A DNA stretch of 64,000 nucleotides, taken from assembly GCA_002707495.1 (NCBI GenBank), contig PAMZ01000005.1, forward strand, positions 62,001-126,000, given 5' to 3'. The notes below the pieces were generated by a model. The model had not been told where the DNA came from and ran no database searches. It saw nothing but the letters and a program-made list of their open reading frames with translations. Positions 50,304-59,917 of the stretch are shown here, one piece after another. The stretch is from Halobacteriovoraceae bacterium. GTDB taxonomy: Bacteria; Bdellovibrionota; Bacteriovoracia; Bacteriovoracales; Bacteriovoracaceae. Every line of letters starts with the position of its first letter. The stretch's first letter is position 1. Made by a program: the position numbers and the translations under genes.

Positions 50304-51234
50304 CAATCTCGCTGCCACTCACCAAACTTTGGAGTACTTTACTTACGTAATAGACGGCCTTTTTGCCATCATCATAAGTCACCATTTCGGGTACATCATT
50401 AAGGATAGAGTGATAAAACTGCTCTTGTTCGATATAAAGATGATCTCTTTTTTCATAGTCATGAGTTTTAACATAGGACTCATCATCAAACTGAGTATTA
50501 GTTCCAAAAGATATTTTGTTAGTAAAAAGATCAACGTGAATACAACCATCAGCTGACATAACTTCAAGCTCACGAACTTCTTTAGTGTGATTTCTTCCTG
50601 AAGTGATAATGGCTTGGTCTCCATTTTCAAACAGAAAATGACTTGTAACGTGATCCCATTTATCTGTTCGAATCTTATGTCCAATAGAACGAACTGCTTG
50701 TGGTTGAGACCCAAGAAGAAACAACATTAAATCGATATCATGAATCATAAGATCTTGAACTACGTCTACATCCGTCGCTCTTCCCTTAAAAGGGGCAAAT
50801 CGATTAATCTTAAAAGTTCTTGGTCCCTTAATGTCCTTAATTCTAGGAGCCACTTCATCCCATGCTTGATGACATCTTTCTGAATGCCCCACTTGAAGTT
50901 TTAAATTTTTAATCAATGGTTCTAGAGATTGAGCTTGCTCAAAAGTTGAGCAAAGTGGCTTTTCGCAAAAAACATGTTTCCCCTCTTTTAGACACTGCTC
51001 TACTAACTCAAAATGAGTTGAAGTAGGTGTGACGATAACAACAGCTTCAATATCATCCATCACTTCATCTATTTTGGAGACGACCTTAACACCCGGATAC
51101 ATTTCTTTAACTTGCTCTTGATTAAAAGGCTCGACGATTGCGACTAGCTCACATGTTTCTAAGGCTTGCGCTTTTTGAGTGTGCCACTTACCTAAATGTC
51201 CATGTCCAATTATAGCGACTTTGACTTGTCTCAT
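50296..51234 (-). CDS. Gfo/Idh/MocA oxidoreductase inside the lpx cluster, GnnA candidate
   Basis: The 312-residue protein has an N-terminal NAD(P)-binding fold (VAIIGHGHLGKWH), the family motif FCEKPL, and the C-terminal substrate motif VVQDLMIHDIDLM. It sits between lpxA and lpxB. In Acidithiobacillus, GnnA of this family oxidises the 3-OH of UDP-GlcNAc before GnnB transamination, giving lipid A with amide-linked acyl chains at position 3. Bdellovibrio lipid A is reported to contain a diamino sugar of this kind. A GnnB aminotransferase is not next to it, so the role is inferred from family and position. Confidence 0.7.
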   Translation of the reverse strand: MRQVKVAIIGHGHLGKWHTQKAQALETCELVAIVEPFNQEQVKEMYPGVKVVSKIDEVMDDIEAVVIVTPTSTHFELVEQCLKEGKHVFCEKPLCSTFEQAQSLEPLIKNLKLQVGHSERCHQAWDEVAPRIKDIKGPRTFKINRFAPFKGRATDVDVVQDLMIHDIDLMLFLLGSQPQAVRSIGHKIRTDKWDHVTSHFLFENGDQAIITSGRNHTKEVRELEVMSADGCIHVDLFTNKISFGTNTQFDDESYVKTHDYEKRDHLYIEQEQFYHSILNDVPEMVTYDDGKKAVYYVSKVLQSLVSGSEIDV

Positions 51235-51244
51235 ATCTCATTCC

Positions 51245-52039
51245 TTATGACATAAATGCTGGAAGACCTATTTCACTAGCTAAAATGAATTCTGAAATTT
51301 CTTTGACGATGGGATTATCGCCATATTCTTCCATATTTTCAGGGTGATTAACAAAAGCTCTTGGGCTAAGAGCCGAAGCCTCCATCATTCTGTAGAAGTC
51401 GATAACCTCAGAGATCTCTTCTTTTGTGTAGCCTCGACGTTTCATCCCAATGATATTGACACCCTTAAGCTTTATTCTGTTTCCAAAGGCTGTACAGTAG
51501 TGAGGGATGTCTTTATCTATTGCACTTGCAGCACCTATAAAAACACCATTACCAACATTACAAAAAGGAGTGACTCCACAAGCTCCTCCCATTTGAACGT
51601 AGTCACCAAGTTTTACATGACCGGCACACATAGTGCCGTTAGCCAGAGTTACGTTATTTCCAATCTTACAATCATGAGCAAAATGAACTGCAGTCATAAA
51701 ATATCCATTGTCTCCAATTTCAGTTTTATGATCCTCTTTTATCGTTGCTCTATGAACTGTACAGTCTTCACGAAATAAATTTCCATTTCCTATAATTGTC
51801 TCAGTGGGTTGTCCTTTATAACTTTTATCCTGAGGGGGAACCCCAATTGAGCAAAATTGATGAAATTCGTTTTTATCTCCTATGGTCGTGTGTCCCTCAA
51901 TCACTATATGGGATTTCAGAGTACAATCATTTCCAATTTTTACGTTTGGACCTATCAGACAATACGGACCAATAGTACAATTCTCTCCAATAATTGCACC
52001 TTCTTCAATAATTGCTGTCGGATGGATTCTTGAGCTCAT
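51245..52039 (-). CDS. lpxA: UDP-GlcNAc acyltransferase LpxA
   Basis: The start is the ATG at 52039, overlapping the fabZ stop (TAATG); the frame extends further upstream but would give a non-family N-terminus. The 264-residue protein has the left-handed beta-helix hexapeptide repeats and the active-site stretch AVHFAHDCKIGNNVTLANG, with the catalytic-type His pair. It also has GVNIIGMKRRGY near the C-terminal domain. It adds the first 3-acyl chain. In E. coli H144 lies in AVHQFC; here that spot reads GVTPFC, so H144 is replaced by Thr. Confidence 0.95.
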   Translation of the reverse strand: MSSRIHPTAIIEEGAIIGENCTIGPYCLIGPNVKIGNDCTLKSHIVIEGHTTIGDKNEFHQFCSIGVPPQDKSYKGQPTETIIGNGNLFREDCTVHRATIKEDHKTEIGDNGYFMTAVHFAHDCKIGNNVTLANGTMCAGHVKLGDYVQMGGACGVTPFCNVGNGVFIGAASAIDKDIPHYCTAFGNRIKLKGVNIIGMKRRGYTKEEISEVIDFYRMMEASALSPRAFVNHPENMEEYGDNPIVKEISEFILASEIGLPAFMS

Positions 52040-52545
52040 TATGCTTCCTTTTGAACGATATCTAATTTCGCCATAAAACTTACTTCTGAAACCTTCTTTC
52101 CTGCATGAAAAACTTCGCAATTATAGCTTGCCAAGGTTCCTCTACACTTTTCCATGACAGCATGAATCTCGAGTTTCATACCAGGATAAATGGGTTGTCT
52201 AAACTTCGACTTATCACAACTTATGAGAAGAGTTTCGACTTTAGTTTTACTAAGATCGAGGCTCTTCATCGCTAACGGAGTAAAAGCTGAACACTGGGCC
52301 ATCATTTCAATTTGAACAACTCCAGGGAGTATTGGGTTTCCGGGAAAATGTCCTTTTAAAATTTCAAGATCATCTCTCACTGTAAATTCGCAGACGACTT
52401 TAGTTCCCACGAGTTTTCTCGTATCAGTATTAGTAGGTTCATCAATCACTGCCTGAGAGGGAGTAATTTCTTTAACTGAATCAATAAAGAGAAAGGGAGG
52501 TCGATGTGGAAGAAAACCAATTACTGCATCTCTGTCCAAAAGCAT
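52039..52545 (-). CDS. fabZ: 3-hydroxyacyl-ACP dehydratase FabZ
   Basis: The 168-residue protein has the FabZ fold: FLPHRPPFLFIDSVKEI, then GHFPGNPILPGVVQIEMMAQ with the catalytic His and Glu. It dehydrates 3-hydroxyacyl-ACP and competes with LpxA/LpxD for acyl-ACP. Its place between lpxD and lpxA is standard. An insertion near residues 35-50 makes it slightly longer than E. coli FabZ. A second FabZ-like protein is encoded at 8808-9266. Confidence 0.95.
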   Translation of the reverse strand: MLLDRDAVIGFLPHRPPFLFIDSVKEITPSQAVIDEPTNTDTRKLVGTKVVCEFTVRDDLEILKGHFPGNPILPGVVQIEMMAQCSAFTPLAMKSLDLSKTKVETLLISCDKSKFRQPIYPGMKLEIHAVMEKCRGTLASYNCEVFHAGKKVSEVSFMAKLDIVQKEA

Positions 52546-52547
52546 TT

Positions 52548-53579
52548 TTATACCTTCTTTTTTGCAAGCCTATTTAAGGTAGCCTGACTTTTCAACCATT
52601 CTCTTAGAGGTCGCGCCGGGTGTCCAGCAACAGTTTCACCTTTTTTTATCCGGGCATTTGCACTAACTGCAGCCCTAGCCGCGACCTGAACACCCTGCTC
52701 CAAATGTGCCGAAGGAGCGACTCCTGCCCCTGCACCAAATGCACAATAATCCTCAATGACTACGCTTCCCGCAATCCCAGTTGTCCCACAAACAATAACA
52801 TTTTTTTGTATTTCAACATTATGAGATATTTGAACGTCATTATCGATTCGAGAAAAGCTTCCTATTCTGGTGGGAGAAAAAGTTCCAGCATCAATCATGG
52901 TATTACATCCGATTTCTACATGATCAGCAATTTCGACTCCGCCAATATGCCAAATTTTCTGATGGTGCCCATCAAAAAAATTGTAACCGAAGCCATCGCA
53001 GCCAATAACTGTTCCACTATGAATTCGACAATTCTCCCCAATCTTAACAAAGGGATAAATATTTACATTGGGATAAACCAAAGTACCCTTTGCAATCTCA
53101 ACATGAGGCAAGATGACGGAGCCTGGCAATATTTTTACTCCAGGTCCAATTTTACATGAGTCACCTATAAAAACACCTTGCGCAATTTCTGCATCTGGAT
53201 GAACCTCAGCTGTTCCCAGTTGCCTGCCATCAACAAAATAATTCAAATCAGAAAACATCTGATCGTAAAATGGTTTAGAGAGCTTGCACATTGCATGATC
53301 GACATTTTCAACCGTAGCAACCCAAGAAAATGATTTTTTCAGTTTTTCTTGGTGCTCTTCTGTCAGTTTGAGCCATAGGTCTTCTTGAACTACGACTCCT
53401 ACTTTGGACTCTTCCATTTTCTCCAGAGCCTCGATGATCTTGAGCTTGTTAGCGAAGAGCAGACTTCCTCGAACTGGTTCCTTAAAATGAGAAATGGTCT
53501 GAACAATCAGACCATCTTTATTTCCCTCTAAAAGCTTAAGTGAGGAATCTAATTTTATAAGTGATTCAAACTCAATCAT
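52548..53579 (-). CDS. lpxD: UDP-3-O-acylglucosamine N-acyltransferase LpxD
   Basis: The 343-residue protein has an N-terminal uridine-binding domain and a left-handed beta-helix with IGDSCKIGPGVKILPGSVI repeats. The active-site region is DNDVQISHNVEIQKNVIVCG with the catalytic-type His. It ends in a basic helix. It adds the N-linked acyl chain at the 2-position. The start shares a base with the skp stop. It belongs to the bamA-skp-lpxD-fabZ-lpxA series. Confidence 0.95.
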   Translation of the reverse strand: MIEFESLIKLDSSLKLLEGNKDGLIVQTISHFKEPVRGSLLFANKLKIIEALEKMEESKVGVVVQEDLWLKLTEEHQEKLKKSFSWVATVENVDHAMCKLSKPFYDQMFSDLNYFVDGRQLGTAEVHPDAEIAQGVFIGDSCKIGPGVKILPGSVILPHVEIAKGTLVYPNVNIYPFVKIGENCRIHSGTVIGCDGFGYNFFDGHHQKIWHIGGVEIADHVEIGCNTMIDAGTFSPTRIGSFSRIDNDVQISHNVEIQKNVIVCGTTGIAGSVVIEDYCAFGAGAGVAPSAHLEQGVQVAARAAVSANARIKKGETVAGHPARPLREWLKSQATLNRLAKKKV

Positions 53580-54085
53580 TACTTCGAGTGCTTCTTATCA
53601 TAGGCTTTGATAATTTTTTCAGTAAGATCGACTTTCTTGGCAGCATAAATAGGAGGAGATGCACTAATCTCAAAAGTTAACTCAACTTTTTCTTCTTCTG
53701 AAACTTTATCAATAACTGGCTTCAATTTATCTAGGATTGGTTTTTTAAGTTCCGCCTCTTGCTTTTGGATTTCAGCTTGAAACTGTCTCATTTTCTCACT
53801 CGCTTCTTGGCGTTTTTTATTAATCTCTGCCGTCTTTTTGGCTTTTGCAGAGTCTGATAGAACAGCATTTTGCTTTTGAAGATTCTCAATTAACTTCTTT
53901 ATATTCTCTTCTTCATCTTTTAAAACTTTTTGCTTTGACTTGAAGGACTTCTCAAGTGTTTTATTAACATCTTTCCCCTCTTTAATTGAAGAGATAATTT
54001 TCTGAATATTTACTATTCCTATTTTGACTTCGGCTTGTGCCGCCGAGACCATAAATACCATTGCTAAAATTAAGATTGCTCGCAT
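53579..54085 (-). CDS. skp: OmpH/Skp family periplasmic chaperone
   Basis: The 168-residue product has a signal peptide (MRAILILAMVFMVSAAQA). A short strand (VKIGIVNIQKII) leads into long basic helices with heptads (KVLKDEEENIKKLIENLQKQNAVL), then a C-terminal strand. Skp forms a trimer with tentacles that hold unfolded outer-membrane proteins for BamA, encoded 11 bases upstream. Lys content is very high, as in the family. Confidence 0.9.
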   Translation of the reverse strand: MRAILILAMVFMVSAAQAEVKIGIVNIQKIISSIKEGKDVNKTLEKSFKSKQKVLKDEEENIKKLIENLQKQNAVLSDSAKAKKTAEINKKRQEASEKMRQFQAEIQKQEAELKKPILDKLKPVIDKVSEEEKVELTFEISASPPIYAAKKVDLTEKIIKAYDKKHSK

Positions 54086-54096
54086 ACTTATACTCC

Positions 54097-56385
54097 TTAA
54101 AATAATTGTCCAATATCAAAGTGGAACTGTTGTCCTGCAACACCTGGAGGTGGATCAATAGGATAACCAAATTCGAAGCGTAGAACTCCAATTGGTGAGA
54201 ACCATCTAAATCCATATCCATAGTTTTGTCTTAAAATTAAATTATCAGGGTCAAATTTTTCAATAACATTACCCACATCATAAAAGATAACCCACTTTAA
54301 GCCTGCATCAGCCACCAGTGGTTGCTCGAGTTCAAATTGACCTAGCATAGAGAAAAGTCCACCGACATTGAAGTCTCTGAACTCTCCTGTGACTCTATCT
54401 TGTAGGTTCTCTTGAGGTCCGATATCTTCAAAATTATAACCTCTCATATTTCTTGAACCACCCATCTGAAATTTTTCAGATCTTGGTAAAGCACGGCTGG
54501 TAGTCTTATATAATTGATCAAACTTTAAACGTGAACGAAAGATAAGATCTTCGTAAACAGGCTGATACCATCTTCCGTCTAAAGAAGCCTTTGCCCACTG
54601 TTGATCACCATAGAAGCCTGCATATTCCATTGAAAAGTTGATAAATTGCCCATCTGTTGGCTCAAACACGTTATTTCTTTCATCATAGCGAAGCGATGTT
54701 CTCACTGATACGGCGGTACCGTTTTCAATATCCTCATCGATACTAGGGTTTCTCACGTTATCAATTTTGGTGACCTCATGCCTAAGGGTCATAAAGAGTC
54801 TAGTGTATTCAAAAATAGGATATCCAACTCTAATATCTCCCCCAGATCTTACTTGGTTAAATGAAGTCACAAGCCCATTTTGAGTTCGATAAATATCAGC
54901 CCCTGCAGTCCATAAGGAGTCCAGGAAATAGGGTTCTGTGAAACCTAGATTATAAGTCTGTTGAATTTCAGAATAAGAGACGTTTAAATTTAAGTTTTGA
55001 CCTAATCCTCTAAAGTTATTTTGTGCAATACTAGCTTGAAAGAACCCTTGAGTGGCTGTGGAGTAACCGGCCCCAAGTGAGATTTGTCCCGTTTGTCTTT
55101 CTTTTACAGAAATCTCAACATCAAGAACATTGTCTTTGCCTTTTGGAGAAACCGTATTAAAAATAACACTTCCAGGCTCAAAGAACCCAAGTCTATTAAC
55201 ATTACCTTTCGAAATTCTAAGTTTACTTCCTGAGTATTTCATTCCTTCGTAGATACGAAGTTCACGACGGATAACTTTATCACGCGTTTTGGTATTTCCT
55301 TTAACACTGATTTTTCCAAAATAGGCAATCTTACCTTTTTCAAAAGAATAATTGATATCAACCTTATTCTCACCAGGAACAATCTGGAGCCTTCTAAGCA
55401 CGTTGGCAAAAGCATAACCTTTATCTTGGTACATTTCGGTTAGAGCTTGTATGTCTTGCCGAAGAACTTCCTCTGAATAAGTCTCACCTGAAATAAGCTT
55501 GATTTTCTCTCTCATTTCATTTTCTGTGAAAAGAAGCTCCCCGTTAAAAAAGATATTATTAACTGAGTACTTAGGACCTTCTTTGATATCGATTGTAATG
55601 AAAATCCATTTTTTGTCTTCAGATACAGTAATAATAGGATTGGCTATATTGACCTGAAGATAGCCTTTGGATTTGTAATAATACTTAAGTTTTTCAATGT
55701 CTGTTTTAAAAAAGAAATGCTTAAAACTTCCAGAGCCACTTAGCATTGAAAAGTAGCCCTCTTCTTGAGTCGCCATAATAGACTTAAGTTCACTATCAAC
55801 AAGATCGTTATTACCCAAGAACATGATTTTCTTCACCATGACCTTGTCAAATTCCGTCACCTTAAAAACGAGGTCGAGTCCATTGAATTCATTTTTTTGA
55901 AGATCATAGGTAATCTGTGCAAGATAGTACCCTTTCTCCTCATAGAACTTTTGTAACGTAACGATGTCTGCCTTTATGGTATTAACGTCAAGAATATTAA
56001 ATTCTTTCGTTTTCATTTGCTCTTTAAGATCATCACCTGAAACTTCGTCGTTACCTTCAAAAATTATTTTTGAAATAATTGGTTTTTCAATAACTTTGAT
56101 AATAAGGGTATTTTTTCCTTCGATCTTTTCTTGATGAGCCTCTACAGATTCAAAGTACTTCATCCCGTAAATATTTTTGATATCATCACGAAGCGTATAG
56201 TTATCTAAAGTCATCCCTTCGCGTACTTTCATTTTTTCAATAATAGCTTCGGGTTCGACTTTTTTGGCACCTTCAACTTTAATGTCTTGAACGACAAATA
56301 TCGACTGGAGGCTTCCGAGATTTGTATTGGCCTGAAGTGAAAAACTGAGGAAAGCCAATCCAAACAGGTATAAAAGTTTAATCAT
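54097..56385 (-). CDS. bamA: Outer-membrane protein assembly factor BamA
   Basis: The 762-residue protein has a signal peptide and five POTRA domains to about residue 420, with repeats such as KIIFEGNDEVSGDDLKEQM, KIMFLGNNDLVDSELKSIM and KISVKGNTKTRDKVIRREL. A C-terminal 16-strand barrel follows, with the L6-type motif (MRGYNF) and a final Phe (DIGQLF) as its sorting signal. It inserts beta-barrel proteins into the outer membrane. It lies between lolD and skp. Confidence 0.97.
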   Translation of the reverse strand: MIKLLYLFGLAFLSFSLQANTNLGSLQSIFVVQDIKVEGAKKVEPEAIIEKMKVREGMTLDNYTLRDDIKNIYGMKYFESVEAHQEKIEGKNTLIIKVIEKPIISKIIFEGNDEVSGDDLKEQMKTKEFNILDVNTIKADIVTLQKFYEEKGYYLAQITYDLQKNEFNGLDLVFKVTEFDKVMVKKIMFLGNNDLVDSELKSIMATQEEGYFSMLSGSGSFKHFFFKTDIEKLKYYYKSKGYLQVNIANPIITVSEDKKWIFITIDIKEGPKYSVNNIFFNGELLFTENEMREKIKLISGETYSEEVLRQDIQALTEMYQDKGYAFANVLRRLQIVPGENKVDINYSFEKGKIAYFGKISVKGNTKTRDKVIRRELRIYEGMKYSGSKLRISKGNVNRLGFFEPGSVIFNTVSPKGKDNVLDVEISVKERQTGQISLGAGYSTATQGFFQASIAQNNFRGLGQNLNLNVSYSEIQQTYNLGFTEPYFLDSLWTAGADIYRTQNGLVTSFNQVRSGGDIRVGYPIFEYTRLFMTLRHEVTKIDNVRNPSIDEDIENGTAVSVRTSLRYDERNNVFEPTDGQFINFSMEYAGFYGDQQWAKASLDGRWYQPVYEDLIFRSRLKFDQLYKTTSRALPRSEKFQMGGSRNMRGYNFEDIGPQENLQDRVTGEFRDFNVGGLFSMLGQFELEQPLVADAGLKWVIFYDVGNVIEKFDPDNLILRQNYGYGFRWFSPIGVLRFEFGYPIDPPPGVAGQQFHFDIGQLF

Positions 56386-56420
56386 CCAATGACCTTAATA
56401 AGTTAACTAACCATGCGATT

Positions 56421-57116
56421 TTAGCCAATAATCTGACCATCTTCAATGGTTATTTTGTGCTCAAAACTGGCGGCAACTGAATTATCATGCGTCACAACAA
56501 TAAGTGTAGAGCCTGCTTCTTTTGCCAGGTTCTTAAGCATTGCAATGGCCACTTGTGTATTCTTAGAGTCTAAATTTCCAGTAGGCTCATCACAAAGGAT
56601 AAGCTTAGGACTTAAAGAAATTGCTCTTATGATATTTACTCTTTGCTGCTCTCCTCCTGAAATTTCAAAGGGATATTTTTTTAAGCAATGAGTTATATTT
56701 AGCTCTTCAGCATATTCTAGAATTTTAGCCTTTATTTTCTTTTCTTTAATTCCTGCAATTTTCGCAGGGAGTAAGATGTTCTGCATACAAGTCATCGATG
56801 GGAGCAAGAAATGGAATTGAAAAACAAATCCGATAAATCGATTTCTCATTTCGCTTAACTGTGCGTCATTCATTTTCGTGGTTTCTTTTCCTGCTAGAAA
56901 AACTTGACCGCTTGTCGGTCTTTCGAGCGAGCCCAAAATATATAAGAGAGTTGATTTTCCAGAACCAGAAGCGCCCTGAATCACATGATTTTGCCCCTCA
57001 AAAATATTTAAGTTTATATTTTTTAGAACCTCAGTTTGTCCGTAGCTTTTTCCAATATCGTTCATTTGGACTAGTATATTTCCTACTGAGCTATTCACAG
57101 TTTCTTGTTCCATCAA
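56421..57116 (-). CDS. lolD: Lipoprotein-releasing ABC transporter ATPase LolD
   Basis: The 231-residue ATPase has Walker A GASGSGKST, a Q-loop (FVFQFHFLLP), signature ISGGEQQRV, and Walker B LILCDEPTGNLDSKNT, all LolD/MacB-like. It powers release of lipoproteins from the inner membrane. Its ATG overlaps the stop of the permease gene by four bases. LolD and the upstream LolC/E-type permease form the transporter. Confidence 0.95.
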   Translation of the reverse strand: MMEQETVNSSVGNILVQMNDIGKSYGQTEVLKNINLNIFEGQNHVIQGASGSGKSTLLYILGSLERPTSGQVFLAGKETTKMNDAQLSEMRNRFIGFVFQFHFLLPSMTCMQNILLPAKIAGIKEKKIKAKILEYAEELNITHCLKKYPFEISGGEQQRVNIIRAISLSPKLILCDEPTGNLDSKNTQVAIAMLKNLAKEAGSTLIVVTHDNSVAASFEHKITIEDGQIIG

Positions 57117-58297
57117 CTAAATTCCTCTCTCAATCCACTAAGCAGCGATTTCCCGCCAATTTTTTTAATGGTAAAAAAACCAACAATTAAGACCCAAACC
57201 AATGATAGACCATAAACCATCAAATAATCGTCAATTTTAAGTAAAATATTCAGCTGGCTTAGTTTATAAATATCACCTGGTAGTTGGAAAATAGGCAGCT
57301 TGAGAATTAGATTATCTAGGATGAGAACTTGTCCGAAGGCGAGAACGACGGAAACCAACCAAATCAATGCAAGCATGCAATACCAAAACCTTGTGAAGTT
57401 CATCATACTTAAGCCTAAAGCTCTCAGCATAAAAATGTCCCTTGCTTTTATTTCAGAAATATACATTTTAAAAGCAATAACATTGATAACTGCCACCAGC
57501 ACAATCAATTGAAGAGCAAGACTAATCGTATTTCGTTCAATTTCAACAGCATCTAATAACACCTGGTGCTCAGCCCAATAGGTATTAAAGATATAATCAT
57601 CTCCATAGGTAACGGAGATCCTATTTTCTACCATCTCTAGGGAATTTGAATTTTTAAGTTTTATTAATCCCTCGTTGGCGGTAAAGCTTCGAAGATCTAG
57701 AGTTTGTTGTAAAGTATCTCTATTTAAATACATAAACCGCATATCTTTTTCAAAGATACCGTGTTCAACGATCCCTGCCACAGTGAATTCCTTTAGGATG
57801 GCGCTTCCCATTTCTCTCGCTTTTTTAGAATTAAAAGCAAGAACTATGGAGTCTCCTTTTTTCATTTGAAATTCTCTTGCAAATTCTTTTCCTATAAAAA
57901 CCCCTTGATCTAAATCTGAAAGCTCTAGTCCTGAGACCTGTGCAAAACCTTTAGGTTCAACACCTTTAACAAGAACACCTTTACTCTTCCCATTGGCCAA
58001 AGCAAAAGCTTCAATTTTAAGAATATGAGTCGTTGACTTGATTTCAGATTCATTTGAGAGTTTATTATCGATTTCGTCCATAGAGTAAAATCCACTTCGA
58101 GCTTTCATAATGATGTCACCATTACTTGTTGAAAGTGCTGATTTGAGTTTTAAACTATAGCCATTCATTAACCCGACAGTGGATAAAATAACGGCAACAG
58201 AAAAGGAAAGACTGAATATCGTTCCAAGTAGAAATCTTAAAGCAGATTTTTTATCAAGAATTATTCTAAAAAGCGAACCTAAAGGAAGCTTTGTCAT
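57113..58297 (-). CDS. Lipoprotein-releasing ABC transporter permease, LolC/LolE family
   Basis: The 394-residue protein has an N-terminal transmembrane helix (FLLGTIFSLSFSVAVILSTVGL). A periplasmic domain of about 200 residues follows, then three C-terminal helices, the usual LolC/LolE topology with the FtsX-like end. Only one permease gene is present here, which suggests either a homodimer (LolF-like) or a second gene elsewhere. It overlaps lysS upstream (four bases) and lolD downstream, so the three are translationally coupled. Confidence 0.88.
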   Translation of the reverse strand: MTKLPLGSLFRIILDKKSALRFLLGTIFSLSFSVAVILSTVGLMNGYSLKLKSALSTSNGDIIMKARSGFYSMDEIDNKLSNESEIKSTTHILKIEAFALANGKSKGVLVKGVEPKGFAQVSGLELSDLDQGVFIGKEFAREFQMKKGDSIVLAFNSKKAREMGSAILKEFTVAGIVEHGIFEKDMRFMYLNRDTLQQTLDLRSFTANEGLIKLKNSNSLEMVENRISVTYGDDYIFNTYWAEHQVLLDAVEIERNTISLALQLIVLVAVINVIAFKMYISEIKARDIFMLRALGLSMMNFTRFWYCMLALIWLVSVVLAFGQVLILDNLILKLPIFQLPGDIYKLSQLNILLKIDDYLMVYGLSLVWVLIVGFFTIKKIGGKSLLSGLREEFS

Positions 58298-59838
58298 TCA
58301 CTATCTTTGTGCTCAAAAAAAGTCTCTTTTTTAAGCAGTGGAAACAAAATAACGTCTCTAATAGTATGAGAATTAGTTAGGATCATGACAAGTCTATCAA
58401 TTCCAATCCCCTCACCTGCAGTTGGAGCCATCCCATATTCAAGTGCTCTAACATAATCATAATCTGGATCACAAGCTTCATCATCCCCGCCGTCTTTGAG
58501 CACAGCCTGATCTGCAAAACGGCCCAATTGGTCAGTTGGATCATTAAGCTCGTTAAAGCCATTTGCAATTTCCCAGCCGTTAATGAATAACTCAAAACGG
58601 TCAACATACTCTGGATTTTGTTCATTTCTTCTAGCCAGTGGAGAAATTTCAGTAGGATATTCTGTGATAAAAGTCGGCTGAATAAGTTTTCCTTCAACAA
58701 ACTCTTCAAAACATAAATTCATCAGTTTGTGAGCACTCAATCCATCCAATTTTTTAGGATCTATTTCTAAATCTTTTTTAGATTTTAAAAGCGCGATCAT
58801 TTTTGCGGGATCAGCTAGATCTTCGTGAGAAAGACTTGTGTGCTCGACAACTGAATCCTTCATAGAAAGTCTTCTAAAAGGAGAACCAAAATCTATTTCA
58901 TTTTCTCCCCAAGTTATTTTCGCCGAACCAATAACGTCTTTCGCAAGACCATGCATTAGCTTCTCTGTAAAATCCATAAGGTCTTCATAGGTTTGCCAAG
59001 CAGCATAGAATTCTACCGAGGTAAATTCTGGATTATGTTTAAGTGATAAACCTTCATTTCTAAAACATCGGTTCATTTCAAATACTTTATCGTAACCACC
59101 TACAATAAGACGCTTTAAGTGAAGCTCTGGAGCAATCCTCATAAAAAGCTCCATATCTAGGGCATTATGATGAGTATTAAATGGCTTAGCTGTTGCACCA
59201 CCGGCCACGGAATGCATCATAGGAGTTTCAACCTCCATCCAGTCATCTTGATAGAAAAATTCTCTTATATAGCGAACGATTTTTGATCTTGTTCTCAGCT
59301 TCTCACGAGACTCTTTAGACATGATCATATCCACATAACGCATTCTGTATTTTAGCTCTTGATCTGTTAGACCGTGAAATTTTTCTGGAAGTGGACGAAT
59401 AGATTTTGCCACGACTTTAAAATCTTGCGCTTCAAGTGAAAGCTCACCCTTATTGGTTTTAAAAACAGTTCCCTTCGCCCAGATCATATCTCCATAGTCG
59501 CAGAGTTTATAATCGGCAAAACCACCTTCAGATGTGACATTCTTTTTTACGTAAAACTGAAATCTTGTTTTTCCATCATCCACTTGAATAAAGGCTGCTT
59601 TTCCGAAGTCTCGAACTAGCATCGCTCGACCTACCAACTCGTATACTGGAGTTTCTCCGATTTCTTCTTTTTCTTTATCGCCATAAAGCTTTACTAATTC
59701 AGCAGCAGTGGCAGTTGGCTTCACTCCATGTTTGTAGGGATGAGATTCGGCTGCTTGCATTTTTTCACGTTTTTCCAATCGAACTTTCATTTGTTCATTG
59801 AATTGGTTTTCCCACTGCGAAATGTACTTATCTCTCAT
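58294..59838 (-). CDS. lysS: Lysyl-tRNA synthetase (class II)
   Basis: The 514-residue protein has an OB-fold anticodon domain (ELVGRAMLVRDFGKAAFIQVDDG), class II motif 1, motif 2 (FEMNRCFRNEGLSLKHNPEFTS) and motif 3 (PTAGEGIGIDRLVMILT). It attaches lysine to tRNA-Lys. The stop overlaps the LolC/E-type permease gene, an unusual coupling of translation and envelope genes. It carries a longer N-terminus (about 50 residues) than E. coli LysS. Confidence 0.97.
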   Translation of the reverse strand: MRDKYISQWENQFNEQMKVRLEKREKMQAAESHPYKHGVKPTATAAELVKLYGDKEKEEIGETPVYELVGRAMLVRDFGKAAFIQVDDGKTRFQFYVKKNVTSEGGFADYKLCDYGDMIWAKGTVFKTNKGELSLEAQDFKVVAKSIRPLPEKFHGLTDQELKYRMRYVDMIMSKESREKLRTRSKIVRYIREFFYQDDWMEVETPMMHSVAGGATAKPFNTHHNALDMELFMRIAPELHLKRLIVGGYDKVFEMNRCFRNEGLSLKHNPEFTSVEFYAAWQTYEDLMDFTEKLMHGLAKDVIGSAKITWGENEIDFGSPFRRLSMKDSVVEHTSLSHEDLADPAKMIALLKSKKDLEIDPKKLDGLSAHKLMNLCFEEFVEGKLIQPTFITEYPTEISPLARRNEQNPEYVDRFELFINGWEIANGFNELNDPTDQLGRFADQAVLKDGGDDEACDPDYDYVRALEYGMAPTAGEGIGIDRLVMILTNSHTIRDVILFPLLKKETFFEHKDSE

Positions 59839-59917
59839 TACTTAAGCCTTTAAATTTAAATGGAACGTAAAGCAATGTTATAACTCTGTATGCGCTTGTC
59901 GTAAAGAATAAGAAGGG

